Assembly (NCBI RefSeq): GCF_005771435.1
Contig: NZ_VANI01000006.1
Coordinates: 124,001 to 188,000 of the forward strand
Direction of reading: 5' to 3'
DNA: 64,000 nt
DNA from: Microbulbifer harenosus
GTDB taxonomy: Bacteria > Pseudomonadota > Gammaproteobacteria > Pseudomonadales > Cellvibrionaceae
Both the position numbers and the translations under genes were made by a program. This document shows, piece after piece, positions 1 through 11,920 of this stretch. Numbering within the stretch: position 1 is the first letter of the stretch; the number at the start of each line of letters is the position of its first letter. The notes beneath the pieces were generated by a model, which had not been told where the DNA came from, ran no database searches, and saw only the letters and a program-made list of their open reading frames with translations.

Positions 1-473
1 CCCTGCCCCACGCCCGGTTGCAGTGCGTTGATGGAAGCGGTGTTGACGATGCAACCACCACCGTTCTCCCGCATCAGCTTGCCCGCTTCCACCGACATGA
101 AAAAGTAACCGCGAATATTCACCGCCACGGTTTTCTCGAAGGCGCCAATGTCCGTATCCAGAATGTGTCCAAAATAGGGATTGGTGGCCGCATTGTTTAC
201 CAGGATATCCAGCTTGCCGTACTGATCCCGGATATGACGAAATACCTGTGAGATATCCTCCATATTGCCGATGTGGCAGGGCAGAGCATCAGCCTTGCCC
301 CCAGCATCATTGATGGCATCCGCCACCGCCTGGCAGCCCTCGATCTTGCGGCTGGAAACCAATACATGGGCGCCCTGCTCCGCCAGTAACTTGGCAATGG
401 CCTCGCCGATACCGCGACTGGCTCCGGTTACCAGGGCAATCTTGCCGCTCAGATCAAATAAATTGGTCGCCAT
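1..473 (-). CDS. SDR-family oxidoreductase, 3' end cut off by window edge
   Basis: NAD(P)-dependent short-chain dehydrogenase/reductase. About 157 N-terminal codons are present, read leftward from the ATG at 473. The Rossmann dinucleotide motif TGASRGIG follows the first beta strand, and the NNAA motif of classical SDRs is visible later. The catalytic serine region (NTASINA) lies close to the edge; the YxxxK pair would lie beyond it. It is the last visible gene of a minus-strand group, 33 bp after the kinase-like gene, whose members suggest oxidation of hydroxyacyl or other lipid-derived substrates. The substrate cannot be told from sequence. Confidence 0.9.
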   Translation of the reverse strand, partial: MATNLFDLSGKIALVTGASRGIGEAIAKLLAEQGAHVLVSSRKIEGCQAVADAINDAGGKADALPCHIGNMEDISQVFRHIRDQYGKLDILVNNAATNPYFGHILDTDIGAFEKTVAVNIRGYFFMSVEAGKLMRENGGGCIVNTASINALQPGVGQ

Positions 474-506
474 GAATTTCTCCCGACAATCTTTCACTGT
501 TGTTGT

Positions 507-1559
507 TTAATCGCTTTCTTTTTCAATGACATCCAATGCCAACGCCGCCAGCGGGCCGATGAAGGCACCAAGTTTTGCCGCATCTTTGCTGGAGGCATTG
601 CCGTCGTGCGCGCGCTTGACCACGCCCTGAATAATGGCCGCCAGGCGGAAAAAACTGAATGCGAGATAAAAGGCCCAGTTGTCGATGCGCTCAATACCCG
701 TGCGCTTGCAGTACTGGCTCACGTACTCCCGTTCAGTCGGAATGCCAATTGCGCGCCGGTCCACTCCCATCAGGCCGGAGATGTTCCCGCTATCCGCGGG
801 CATACGCAGTTGCATACACTGGTAGGCCAGGTCCGCCAACGGATGTCCCAGGGTTGACAGTTCCCAGTCCAGTACGGCGATAGCTCGAGGTTCGCTGGGA
901 TGGAACATGATGTTGTCGAGGCGATAATCGCCGTGTACCAGGGACACGCGACCGTCGTCCTCGGGCAAATGTGCACCCAGCCACTGGATCAGCTGGTCCA
1001 TGGTGCCGATGGTCTGCAACTCCGATGCCCGGTACTGCCCCTGCCAGCGCTCAAACTGGCGCTCGAAGTAGTTGCCCGGCCGACCGTAATCGGTAAGGCC
1101 TACAGCGTCGATATCCACACTGTGCAGCGCAGCCAGCACCCGGTTCATTTCCTCATAAACGGCGCTGCGTTCGCTGTTGTTCAGCTCTGGCAGCGCGGCG
1201 TCCCAGAAAATCCGACCCTCGCAATATTCCATCAAGTAGAACATGGAGCCGATCACTTCACGGTCTTCACAGAGGTGCAGCACCCGGGGCACCGGTACAT
1301 CGCTGTTGGCCAGCGCCTGCATCACCCGAAACTCCCGATCCACCGCGTGCGCGGATTTCAGTAGTCTGCCCGGCGGTTGCCGGCGCAGTACGTAAGTGCC
1401 GGCATCGGTCTCGACCTTAAATGTGGGATTCGATTGGCCACCGGAAAACTTGTTGGCTTGTACGGGCCCATCAAAACCCGCTACCCGGCCTCGCAGATAC
1501 GCCGACAATTTTTCCGTATCCAGCTGATCCACCACCGATGGCGTTTTCACCTCGGACAT
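507..1559 (-). CDS. APH-like phosphotransferase of acyl-CoA metabolism
   Basis: A 350-residue kinase-fold protein of the aminoglycoside phosphotransferase family. The Brenner motif HGDYRLDN is at residues 209-216 and the metal-binding DWE at 231-233, so it should be active. Bacterial homologues next to acyl-CoA dehydrogenases match the kinase half of vertebrate ACAD10/ACAD11, which phosphorylates the hydroxyl of 4-hydroxyacyl-CoA before elimination. Here its ATG directly follows the stop of the acyl-CoA dehydrogenase gene (zero gap), arguing for translational coupling and a shared pathway. A true antibiotic-resistance role is unlikely given this context. The substrate is inferred. Confidence 0.88.
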   Translation of the reverse strand: MSEVKTPSVVDQLDTEKLSAYLRGRVAGFDGPVQANKFSGGQSNPTFKVETDAGTYVLRRQPPGRLLKSAHAVDREFRVMQALANSDVPVPRVLHLCEDREVIGSMFYLMEYCEGRIFWDAALPELNNSERSAVYEEMNRVLAALHSVDIDAVGLTDYGRPGNYFERQFERWQGQYRASELQTIGTMDQLIQWLGAHLPEDDGRVSLVHGDYRLDNIMFHPSEPRAIAVLDWELSTLGHPLADLAYQCMQLRMPADSGNISGLMGVDRRAIGIPTEREYVSQYCKRTGIERIDNWAFYLAFSFFRLAAIIQGVVKRAHDGNASSKDAAKLGAFIGPLAALALDVIEKESD

Positions 1560-2774
1560 TCAGCCCTCCTCCGCGGCGTAGCGTGCCGCCAGGTTGCGCC
1601 CCAGCTGCATCATGTGCACCTGGTCCGGGCCGTCCGCAAGACGGATGGTGCGCGCGTAGCTGTATGCGCGCGCGAGATTAAAATCCTGGCCCAGACCGGC
1701 AGCGCCGTGAATCTGGATGGCGCGGTCGATGACGTTGCAGGCCATCTGCGGCGCAACGATCTTGATCATGGCTATCAGGTCCCGCGCGGCTTTGTTGCCA
1801 TGGCGGTCCATCTGGTCGGCAGCCTTCAAGGTCAGTAAGCGCGCCTGTTCGATTTCACAGGCGGATTTTGCGATGTCTTCCCGCACGGAACCCTGCTTGA
1901 TCATCGGGCGGCCGAATACCACGCGATTCTCTGCTCGAGTGGCCATCATCTCCAGCGCGCGCTGCGCCTGGCCGATAAGGCGCATGCAGTGGTGGATGCG
2001 CCCCGGGCCAAGGCGGCCCTGGGCGATTTCAAATCCACGCCCTTCGCCAAGAATCAGATTTTCTTTCGGCACCCGCACGTTCTCGAATAGGATTTCTGCG
2101 TGCCCTTCCGGCGCGTCGTCGTAACCAAACACGGTCATCGGACGTATCACTTTTACGCCGGGCGTATTCATCGGCACCAGAATCTGGGACTGCTGGCGGT
2201 AGCGGTCCTCATTCTCCGGCGCGGTCTTGCCCATCACAATCAGAATTTCACAGCGGCGACTGAGGGCACCGCTGATATAGAACTTGCGGCCATTGATGAC
2301 GTAGTCATTCCCATCGCGCACGATTGCGGTTTCGATATTGGTCGCATCGCTGGATGCCACATTGGGCTCGGTCATGGCAAAGGCGGAGCGGATTTCCCCT
2401 GCCAGCAGCGGCGTGAGCCAGCGCTTTTTCTGCGCGTCCGATCCATACTGGGCGAGCACTTCCATGTTGCCGGTATCCGGCGCGCTGCAATTGAAAATTT
2501 CCGAGGAAAACAGCACCCGCCCCATCTCTTCCGCCAGCGGCGCGTATTCCAGGTTGGTCAGACCCGCACCGTGTTCGGCGCCCGGCAAAAACAAGTTCCA
2601 CAGGCCCGCATCCCGCGCCTTGCGTTTCAGTTCTTCCATAATGGGCGGTTCGCCCCAGCGGTCCTGCGCGAGCTGCTCCATATACAGGGCTTCCACGGGG
2701 ATCACTTCATCAGCCATAAACTGCTTCAGGCGCCCGAGCAGTTCCTGCACTTTCGGGGAATACTCAAAATTCAT
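1560..2774 (-). CDS. Acyl-CoA dehydrogenase family protein (ACAD10/11-like)
   Basis: A 404-residue flavoprotein predicted to use FAD for alpha,beta-dehydrogenation (or the related elimination chemistry) of acyl-CoA. Family features include the FAD/substrate segment [16 protein letters not shown] near residue 140 and the C-terminal [20 protein letters not shown] segment. Length is typical. The gene sits 15 bp after the histidine phosphatase gene and abuts the APH-like kinase, matching the fused domain order of ACAD10/11 in split form. A phosphorylated 4-hydroxyacyl-CoA is therefore the best guess for substrate, though an ordinary branched or medium-chain acyl-CoA cannot be excluded. Confidence 0.93.
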   Translation of the reverse strand: MNFEYSPKVQELLGRLKQFMADEVIPVEALYMEQLAQDRWGEPPIMEELKRKARDAGLWNLFLPGAEHGAGLTNLEYAPLAEEMGRVLFSSEIFNCSAPDTGNMEVLAQYGSDAQKKRWLTPLLAGEIRSAFAMTEPNVASSDATNIETAIVRDGNDYVINGRKFYISGALSRRCEILIVMGKTAPENEDRYRQQSQILVPMNTPGVKVIRPMTVFGYDDAPEGHAEILFENVRVPKENLILGEGRGFEIAQGRLGPGRIHHCMRLIGQAQRALEMMATRAENRVVFGRPMIKQGSVREDIAKSACEIEQARLLTLKAADQMDRHGNKAARDLIAMIKIVAPQMACNVIDRAIQIHGAAGLGQDFNLARAYSYARTIRLADGPDQVHMMQLGRNLAARYAAEEG

Positions 2775-2789
2775 TATTGCTTTCCCTTG

Positions 2790-3461
2790 TTAACTGTAAG
2801 TAATGAATTCGCGGCGCTGGCGCGTATCCAGATGGGGCACGTGATTGAAACTGTGCAGGCTCACACCGCTGCGGCCGGCAAAAAAGTGGCTGACCGCGGT
2901 ATTTTTTATCTGCATATTCAATTGCGTCACGCTATGGGAAGGTGCTCCCAGAATCTGCCGCACCATCATGGCAATAGCACCGCCGGAACTCACCACCAGC
3001 GTTCTTCCGCCGCGTGCGCCGGCGGCGAGAATGCCCAGCACTTCTTCGATGCGCTGTTCAAACTGCTGCCAGGATTCCGCGCCGACAATGTCACCAGCGG
3101 ACCAAGCTTGCATAGCCAGTTTCAGAAAGCGGTAATAGTCCGCGCGCTCTGCTCCAGCCGCCGGTATTGCCTGCGGATTTTTTTCACTGTAGGCATGCAT
3201 CACATTTTTGAAATCAAACTCGTTCAGTTGCGGCAGTTCTTCCACGCGTTGGCCCGCGAGCCCCAAGCCCTCGCAGATACCGCGGGCCGTTTCTCGGTGC
3301 CGCTGCAGGTCACCACTGACGATGTGATCGAACTTCTGCCCGTCTTCCGCCCAGTGCTCCCCCAGCCAACGCGCCTGCTGCCAGCCAAGTTCCGATAGCT
3401 GGTCGTAGTTGTCACTGCCAAAAGACGCCTGACCGTGGCGCACTACAAAAATTTCCGGCAC
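2790..3461 (-). CDS. Histidine phosphatase family protein (phosphoglycerate-mutase-like)
   Basis: A 223-residue member of the branch-1 histidine phosphatases. The RHG motif with the phospho-accepting histidine is at the N-terminus (VVRHGQASFG), and a second conserved block (VVSSGGAIAMMV) lies near residue 165; the usual SH of that block is replaced by SG. It heads a leftward operon with an acyl-CoA dehydrogenase, a kinase-like protein and an SDR, so a phosphatase acting on a phosphorylated lipid intermediate is conceivable. It is divergent from the LysR gene, about 200 bp apart. The substrate is unknown. Confidence 0.85.
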   Translation of the reverse strand: MPEIFVVRHGQASFGSDNYDQLSELGWQQARWLGEHWAEDGQKFDHIVSGDLQRHRETARGICEGLGLAGQRVEELPQLNEFDFKNVMHAYSEKNPQAIPAAGAERADYYRFLKLAMQAWSAGDIVGAESWQQFEQRIEEVLGILAAGARGGRTLVVSSGGAIAMMVRQILGAPSHSVTQLNMQIKNTAVSHFFAGRSGVSLHSFNHVPHLDTRQRREFITYS

Positions 3462-3515
3462 TTCCGCTCTCCCATAATTCGCACAGTAAACGATGAATTG
3501 GAGGTTTCGAATTAC

Positions 3516-3632
3516 GTCCCGGGTTATTCACTCCCCGGGGTGACTGGGGGATAAAGCTAGCGATTCCCCATAGATCATCAAAGTTTATTATGTAAATATC
3601 CAAACATTCACAAGAGTGATAACCAGGGGGAC
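3516..3632. repeat. Imperfect inverted repeat in divergent promoter region
   Basis: The arms are GTCCCGGGTTATTCACTC at 3516-3533 and GAGTGATAACCAGGGGGAC at 3614-3632, which pair with a few mismatches across about 80 bp. The region separates the lipid-catabolism operon from its divergent LysR gene, so it may hold regulator binding sites or be a remnant of a small palindromic element. Nothing else was recognised in this spacer. Confidence 0.3.
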
Positions 3633-3663
3633 CGGTGGCGATGATTCGAGGAGAGCCCTGACC

Positions 3664-4554
3664 ATGCAGTTGCAACAGATCGATATGAACCTGTTTCCGG
3701 TACTGGATGCCATCTACGCCACGCGCAATCTCACCCGCGCTGCGGAGCGCTTGCATATCACCCAGCCGGCGGTGAGCAACGCGCTGGCGCGACTGCGGCG
3801 GGCCTTGAATGACCAACTGTTCATGCGCACACCGAACGGCATGAGCCCTACACCGCTGACAGAAAACATCATGCCGCGGGTACAGCAGGCGCTGGCCCTG
3901 TTAGGTAGCAGTGTGACGGAGCAGCATCAGTTTGATCCGGCGAGCGCGCAGAAAACCCTGCGCCTGTCCATGAACGATATGGCGGAGACTCTGGTGTTGC
4001 CGTCTCTGCTTGAGCACCTGCAGCGGGTGGCGCCAGGGGTGAGTGTTGAATCCTATTACGTACCGCGAGACCAACTGGTCAAAGAGCTTGCGGCCAATAG
4101 CTTGGATTTCGCTCTCGACATCCCGATGGTTTCCGCCACCCAGCTCAATCAGCGCCGTCTGGTGGCAGACCGCTACCAGTGCATGGTGCGGCCGGATCAT
4201 CCGCTCGCCACGGAGGCGACGCTAACACTGGAGCAGTATCTGGAACTGGAGCATATCCACGTATCCAGCCGGCGGAGCGGCCCGGGTATCGCGGATATCG
4301 CACTCAATAAACTGGGCCGCCGGCGCAAGATAAAGCTGCGCGTGCAGCACTACCGCGTGGCACCGCTGGTTGTGTTGAAAACCGATCTCGCCCTCACCGT
4401 GCCCATCAGCCTCGCGCGCCAGTACCCGTCCCGATGCTTCGAATTGCCATTCCAGATACCGCAGATGGACTGGCACCTGCTGTGGCACCGCAGCCAGGAC
4501 GAAGACAGCGCCCATCAGTGGCTGCGAGAGCAGGTTATTTCGCTGTTTGGATAA
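3664..4554 (+). CDS. LysR-family transcriptional regulator
   Basis: A 296-residue LysR-type regulator. Residues 1-60 form the winged helix-turn-helix, including the signature run RAAERLHITQPAVSNALARL; the remainder is the periplasmic-binding-protein-like effector domain. The start at 3664 is chosen over an in-frame ATG at 3616 because a GAGGAG Shine-Dalgarno lies just upstream and the protein then begins with the typical MNLFPVLDAI segment. It is divergent from the acyl-CoA dehydrogenase operon and sits before fadH, so it probably controls one or both. NodD/PcpR-like sequence character suggests an aromatic or lipid-type effector, but this is inference. Confidence 0.93.
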   Translation: MQLQQIDMNLFPVLDAIYATRNLTRAAERLHITQPAVSNALARLRRALNDQLFMRTPNGMSPTPLTENIMPRVQQALALLGSSVTEQHQFDPASAQKTLRLSMNDMAETLVLPSLLEHLQRVAPGVSVESYYVPRDQLVKELAANSLDFALDIPMVSATQLNQRRLVADRYQCMVRPDHPLATEATLTLEQYLELEHIHVSSRRSGPGIADIALNKLGRRRKIKLRVQHYRVAPLVVLKTDLALTVPISLARQYPSRCFELPFQIPQMDWHLLWHRSQDEDSAHQWLREQVISLFG

Positions 4555-4637
4555 CCCAGCAGGAGTACAAGGTCAGAAGATTCGAGCGAATCGGTCAGTG
4601 TCATGGCCTTTTTGCACTTGCTATCCTTGAGGCTGAA

Positions 4638-4655
4638 TATGCAACTTTTTGCATA
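4638..4655. promoter_or_regulatory. Palindrome TATGCAA-N4-TTGCATA upstream of fadH
   Basis: A perfect 7-bp inverted repeat with a 4-bp spacer lies 79 bp before the fadH ATG, in the non-coding gap after the LysR gene. Its size and symmetry suit a dimeric repressor such as a TetR-family fatty-acid regulator. Which protein binds is not known. Confidence 0.4.
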
Positions 4656-4691
4656 ACTTGCTTTTGTGTCGCATCACCCAACCCGGTGTAA

Positions 4692-6782
<2,091 letters not shown>

Positions 6783-6794
6783 TGATCGGCCCAT

Positions 6795-6834
6795 GCGGCG
6801 GTGAAGCAGGCTGAAACGACCTGTCCACCGCCGC
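6795..6834 (+). terminator. Hairpin downstream of fadH
   Basis: GCGGCGGTG (6795-6803) pairs with CACCGCCGC (6826-6834), with an inner CAGG/CCTG pair. There is no U tract, so it is at best a weak or Rho-assisted terminator. Confidence 0.35.
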
Positions 6835-6999
6835 AATGGAACGTTTCTCACCCACACATTACCCTCAGATTACTATACTTCCTGAAACGGATTGATCTGC
6901 CAGGGAAGCGCGCCAGTCCTCCTATCTCGCACCGCCAAGCGTAGAAATCTATGCCCTCCCTGCCGTCACGCCGACAACCGACAGGAAGGTTTCTGCGCT

Positions 7000-9900
7000 A
7001 TGGCCACATCCGGCTCCTTTTCCGAATTACTTTCGCGCGCACGGCCCGTCGTGGAGCGCCAGTTGGCGAAACTCACGCCGCCCTATACGCTGTTTTTTTC
7101 TGCGAGCGATGGCAAACGGCGAGCGCGGGTATGCCATGGTCGCGGCCAGAGTACCGACGCATTATGGCTGCGGCTGGCCACCCAGATTCGCAAGCTGCTC
7201 GCCAGCGAAAAAATGGACGGTCGCTGGTTGCGAATCGACTGGGTAACCGACAGCGAAACCACGACTTGGCGCGCACTGCAGCAACAGTTCGAGAATACCA
7301 AGCGCGGATACTTCCGCTACGGCCTGGCTCTGGACGCCAACTGGAAAACGGCGTTTCTTGAACAGGAACTAAACGGCAATGCCATGCTGTATGGCGGCAA
7401 TAAGGTCGCACATGTGGCGATCAATCAAAGCCAGTTTCGCGCCTATACCGACTTCCGCTTCGGCCGCAATACGCCGCTGGAATTTTCTGACGACCGCCCG
7501 GTTACCATCCTTCATACCGAGGGCCTGTTTCTCGATGGCAAGACAGAGCCGCGGTCACTGTACGGACCCGGCCGCAACGCCGGCCGTCGCGTCGTCGATA
7601 CTCTGGATGAGCCGATCGCCCATCATCTGATAACCACCAGCAGTCGCTACCTGGCCTCGCAGGTGCGGAAGAACGGGCGTTTCGACTATGGCTGGCACTG
7701 CTGTTTCGACCGCCCCATTGATACCTACAATACGCTGCGTCATGCCAGTTCCACTTACGCCCTGACCGAAGGGTGGGAAGTCACTGGCGACGAGCAAACC
7801 CGGTGTGCGATCGACAGGGCAATCGCATACCTCACCGGGCATCTGATCAAAACCGCTCAACTGCCTTGCGGGACAGAAGCCGCATTTCTCGTGGAAGCCA
7901 ATGGCGAAATCAAACTGGGCGGCAACGCCGTCTGCCTTCTGGCACTGGTAAAATACTCAGAACTTACCGGCAGCAGCGAGCACGAAGAATTGCTGGAAAA
8001 GCTCGCCCTTGGCATTCGCTTTATGCAAGACCAGGGCAGTGGAAAATTTGTGCATGTACTGCAATACCCCGAACTCACCCTCAAGGAGGAGTTCCGTATC
8101 ATCTACTACGATGGGGAAGCGGCTTTCGGCCTCATGCGTCTATATGGACATACCCGGGATGAGCGCTGGCTGAATATTGTTGAGAAGGCATTCGAGTACT
8201 TTATTGCCAATAACCACTGGCAAGCCCACGATCACTGGCTCAGTTACTGCGTCAACGAACTTACCCTGTACCGCCCCCAAGCCCGTTATTACCAGTTCGG
8301 CCTCCAGAACGTAATCGGTCACCTGGACTTTATTCTGGAGCGCATCACCACGTTTCCGACCCTGCTCGAACTGATGATGGCCGCGGAGCGTATGGTCGCA
8401 CGGTTGCGCAAGGACGAGGAATTCTCCTACCTGCTCGCGCAGATGGATCTGCATAAGTTTTACCGCGCACTGCACAGCCGTGCCATGTATTTGCTGAATG
8501 GGTATTTCTGGCCGGAGTACGCCATGTACTTTGCCAATCCGGCGAAAATCACCGGAAGTTTCTTTATTCGCCACCACGCCTTCCGCGTGCGTATCGACGA
8601 TGTGGAGCACTATCTATCAGGATTTGTCGCATTCAGAAAGTATCTGCTGCGAGGGGGGTGCCCGATAGAGCTCTCGGAACAGATACCTGCCATACCACAG
8701 TCGGAGAAACACAGTCATCCCACGCTGGCTTGGGGTGGCGATGTCAATCTGGCGCGACGCCAGCATTATCGCGCCGAGGAACTCGGGCATGAAGAAGCGT
8801 TTGGGAGAATTCCCGCACTCAGCAACGCCGATCTGAGCGTGATCAATCTGGAGTGCGTGGTCGCCACCACCGGTGAGCAGGGAGTCGAGAAAGGAGAGCG
8901 GTCTCCCTATTACTATCGGGCGCGCCCGGATATGCTGCGACTCTTGTGTAAGGCGAAGATTGATGTCGTCACCACCGCCAACAACCACGTTGGTGACTAC
9001 GGTAACCAGGCACTTCTGGAACAAGGCTATTGGCTAGATTGTATCGGCATCGGCCATACCGGCTCCGGTGTAAACATAGACGTCGCACTAACACCGGTGA
9101 TTCGTCCAGCCGGCAATCTCAATGTGGCAATCTTTTCTCTGGACGCCACCCAGGAAACCTTTGCCGCGGGGTCAAGGAAACCAGGAAGTGCCTATCTTCC
9201 TCTATACGCTCCGGAATCGTGGATGCAGTATTTGCAGCCGAGGATCGCCGCCGCCCGCAAAGCCGCGCATGTGGTGATCGTCGCGGTGCATTGGGGAAAC
9301 AATCTGGAAGAAACACCCTCCGCTGAAGAAATCAAGGTGGGCCACTGTATTATTGACGCCGGTGCCGACGCCGTGCTCGGTGCAAGTGCGCATATTTTGC
9401 AGGGCATAGAAGTCTATAAGGACCGCCCAATTATCCACGACGCCGGAGATCTGCTGTTCGACGCGGTGCGAAAAACGCTGAAAGACAGCGGTATATTTCA
9501 GCTTTCCCTGAGCCACCGTGGTGTGGAACAAGTGCGCTTTATCCCGGTGGGGAGTGGATTTGGCTTCAGTCGTCAGTTGAGTGGAGAAGCGGCAACCGCA
9601 GCGGCCAGACGATTTATTGCCAAGTGCGAAGCACTCGGCGCAAAACTGCAATTGCATGAAGACGGAAGCGGGTTACTGCAACTCGCACCACCTGAGCGGG
9701 CAAAGCCCCTGCCGCCCCCGGCACCGGCAGCGCGCACACGTTATAACCCCAAGCTATTGGACAGTATCCAGCCTCCTCTACACCCCTACTGGCATGTGAG
9801 AGAAGTGCCCGAGGACGCGAAAATAGCACCACGGACACTTGGTCCACTCAGGTTGCTCGGTATCCGGGTATCCCCTACTCATATAGAACACCGCCAACCC

Positions 9901-11901
9901 TTGTGGGTGGAATCATTCTGGACGCTGGAGCAGCCGGTCTCTGACAACTTGCGCCTCGACATCCGCGCCGTACCGACCGAAGCAACGGATATGCCTCACT
10001 GGGGTAAATCCATGGATCACGATCCCTGTGACTGGCAGGTGCCAACCAGCCGCTGGCAGCTCGGTGTCATCTACCGGGATTACTACGGACTCAGACCACC
10101 GCAACCGGGGCAGCTGAAAAATATCAACCTGCGCCTTGAGATTGGTCTCTCCGGAAAAACGTTGACCATACCACCGCAGCCTTTGGATCTGGGAATCATC
10201 ACGGTGAAGATTCCCGAACTCGACGCGCGTGCAAACGCCCGCAACAGCCATTCAAACGGCGTGGTTGAGCGGAGCAAGCCGCCGGTTTATCGCAGCGACT
10301 TTCCTGCGGTGACCTTCCGCCAGTCACCGGGCAAGACGTGGGATGCGGAGCAGATTACCATGCTCACTGGCGGCACCTGGCTGGTCCCCCCGCCAGAGGA
10401 CTGGTTTGTGTGCAGCGTAGTATCCGGCCAGGGTTTCATCGCTCAGTCCCAGTCCCCGGTCATGTTCGTTGCGCATAAAAGCCATGACCGTGCGTACCAC
10501 GAGCGCAGTTCCATCACGAAATACAGCCGGTGGGACCTACATGACCGGCTACCGGAAATTGTCCGCACCGCCGGGCAATTACTTGGTGGGGTAATCGTAG
10601 CGCGGCCGGTAGAGGGATTGCCGCCGGACCTTCCGGTACTGCAGGTTGCAGATCCTATCCAGGCCATCATTGAGCTCGGGCTCGCGGCACGGCAACGTTA
10701 CAGTGGCGAAGTCGTTGCGATTACCGGTACCTCCGGCAAGTCATCCACACTGAAAATGCTCAGCTGCCTGCTGGGCGGTCGGGATAAAGTGCTCACCAGC
10801 CTCGGTAATTACAATTCCCGCGTGGGTGTACCCTCCATGCTCGCCAGTCTGAATCAACACCACGACGCCGCGGTGGTCGAAATAGCACAGAGCGCCCTGT
10901 GGATGAAGCAAGGGCCGATCACGCAACGGGTGCCCCCCACCATCGCATTGATTACCGAAATTGGCGTTTCCCAGACTACCAGCCGGGTTAAAACTGACCG
11001 CGATACCGCAAAATGGAAATCCCGTATTTTCGATGGACTGAGTGGGCGCGCAACCGCAGTGATAGGCGAGCATCTGCCACATTTCGATTACATTCTGGGA
11101 AAGGCGCGCCAACACGCCAAACGTGTAGTGACCTACGGCAATAGCGAACGCGCAGAGGTACAGATACGGGAGATTACAACAGATCAATACGGCAGCCGGT
11201 TAGCCCTGCATACGCCACGAGAAGACATAGAAATTTACGTGCCCGTTCCCAGTATGGGTATGGCCCGCAATGCCGTTGCCGCCCTGACGGTACTGTATGC
11301 CATGGGAAAACCGCTGGCGAACGCCGCCAGCGCTCTAGGGCAACTGACATTGGACGAAGGGCATCTCGACCAGATACCACTGAATTTGCCCCGAGGCAGC
11401 GCAATGCTCATAGACGACAGCTGGAACGCCACGGTGAGCTCCATGCTCAATGCCTTTTCGGTATTGGCGCAAACCCCGATGCCATCGGGAGGGCGCAAAG
11501 TTGCCGCGCTGGGACGCATTGTTGAGCTGGGTGACCAAGCAGCGGCACTGCACCGCAGCCTGGCCAGGCCATTAATTGAATGCGGTATCGAAAAACTTAT
11601 TACTCACGGGGAAGAAATGCACTTCCTCAGATCCATTCTCCCGGAAAAAATACTCGGTCCGCACTTCAACACCGCGAAGGACATGGCCTACTACCTGATC
11701 GGAGCCCTGCAGGATAAGGATCTGTTACTGGTCAAGGGGTCACGGCGGGATTCAGATTTTGGTGCAGTACCGAAGCTGCTGCAAGAGCTGGCGGCCACAA
11801 ATGCCCCAACAGAAGTAGCGACTCGTACAGAGTGCGGCACTGGCAGTGCACGCCGTCTTTCGGCCAACCGTCCAGCCGACAACTGTTGGTTCCCGTACTG
11901 A
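7000..11901 (+). CDS. Giant CapA-like/Mur-ligase fusion protein
   Basis: A predicted 1633-residue multidomain protein. Residues about 1-210 are unassigned. Residues 220-550 look like an all-helical (alpha/alpha) toroid of the glycosidase/epimerase sort. At 577-880 lies a CapA/PgsA-type metallophosphatase-like domain (GGDVN, NLEC, TANNHVGDYG, VAVHWG, HDAGD). A Pro-rich linker and a beta-rich segment follow. Residues about 1200-1610 are a MurF-like ligase with P-loop GTSGKSS and a DDSWNA motif equivalent to MurF's DDSYNA. CapA and Mur-type ligases occur together in poly-gamma-glutamate synthesis, and Mur ligase plus ATP-grasp in cyanophycin synthetase; the ATP-grasp partner is the convergent neighbour. 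The start at 7000 has AGGAAGG 10 nt upstream; an in-frame ATC-preceding start at 6892 lacks such support. No signal peptide seen. Confidence 0.85.
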   Translation: MATSGSFSELLSRARPVVERQLAKLTPPYTLFFSASDGKRRARVCHGRGQSTDALWLRLATQIRKLLASEKMDGRWLRIDWVTDSETTTWRALQQQFENTKRGYFRYGLALDANWKTAFLEQELNGNAMLYGGNKVAHVAINQSQFRAYTDFRFGRNTPLEFSDDRPVTILHTEGLFLDGKTEPRSLYGPGRNAGRRVVDTLDEPIAHHLITTSSRYLASQVRKNGRFDYGWHCCFDRPIDTYNTLRHASSTYALTEGWEVTGDEQTRCAIDRAIAYLTGHLIKTAQLPCGTEAAFLVEANGEIKLGGNAVCLLALVKYSELTGSSEHEELLEKLALGIRFMQDQGSGKFVHVLQYPELTLKEEFRIIYYDGEAAFGLMRLYGHTRDERWLNIVEKAFEYFIANNHWQAHDHWLSYCVNELTLYRPQARYYQFGLQNVIGHLDFILERITTFPTLLELMMAAERMVARLRKDEEFSYLLAQMDLHKFYRALHSRAMYLLNGYFWPEYAMYFANPAKITGSFFIRHHAFRVRIDDVEHYLSGFVAFRKYLLRGGCPIELSEQIPAIPQSEKHSHPTLAWGGDVNLARRQHYRAEELGHEEAFGRIPALSNADLSVINLECVVATTGEQGVEKGERSPYYYRARPDMLRLLCKAKIDVVTTANNHVGDYGNQALLEQGYWLDCIGIGHTGSGVNIDVALTPVIRPAGNLNVAIFSLDATQETFAAGSRKPGSAYLPLYAPESWMQYLQPRIAAARKAAHVVIVAVHWGNNLEETPSAEEIKVGHCIIDAGADAVLGASAHILQGIEVYKDRPIIHDAGDLLFDAVRKTLKDSGIFQLSLSHRGVEQVRFIPVGSGFGFSRQLSGEAATAAARRFIAKCEALGAKLQLHEDGSGLLQLAPPERAKPLPPPAPAARTRYNPKLLDSIQPPLHPYWHVREVPEDAKIAPRTLGPLRLLGIRVSPTHIEHRQPLWVESFWTLEQPVSDNLRLDIRAVPTEATDMPHWGKSMDHDPCDWQVPTSRWQLGVIYRDYYGLRPPQPGQLKNINLRLEIGLSGKTLTIPPQPLDLGIITVKIPELDARANARNSHSNGVVERSKPPVYRSDFPAVTFRQSPGKTWDAEQITMLTGGTWLVPPPEDWFVCSVVSGQGFIAQSQSPVMFVAHKSHDRAYHERSSITKYSRWDLHDRLPEIVRTAGQLLGGVIVARPVEGLPPDLPVLQVADPIQAIIELGLAARQRYSGEVVAITGTSGKSSTLKMLSCLLGGRDKVLTSLGNYNSRVGVPSMLASLNQHHDAAVVEIAQSALWMKQGPITQRVPPTIALITEIGVSQTTSRVKTDRDTAKWKSRIFDGLSGRATAVIGEHLPHFDYILGKARQHAKRVVTYGNSERAEVQIREITTDQYGSRLALHTPREDIEIYVPVPSMGMARNAVAALTVLYAMGKPLANAASALGQLTLDEGHLDQIPLNLPRGSAMLIDDSWNATVSSMLNAFSVLAQTPMPSGGRKVAALGRIVELGDQAAALHRSLARPLIECGIEKLITHGEEMHFLRSILPEKILGPHFNTAKDMAYYLIGALQDKDLLLVKGSRRDSDFGAVPKLLQELAATNAPTEVATRTECGTGSARRLSANRPADNCWFPY

Positions 11902-11920
11902 AATTCTCAGCTATTCCGAC

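Noticed and set aside
507..1559. Aminoglycoside resistance gene
   Set aside because: Family name only; the gene is coupled to an acyl-CoA dehydrogenase, so a metabolic kinase is far more likely.
2100..3398. 432-codon plus-strand frame opposite acyl-CoA dehydrogenase and histidine phosphatase
   Set aside because: His-rich antisense product spanning two real genes; no start signal or domain.
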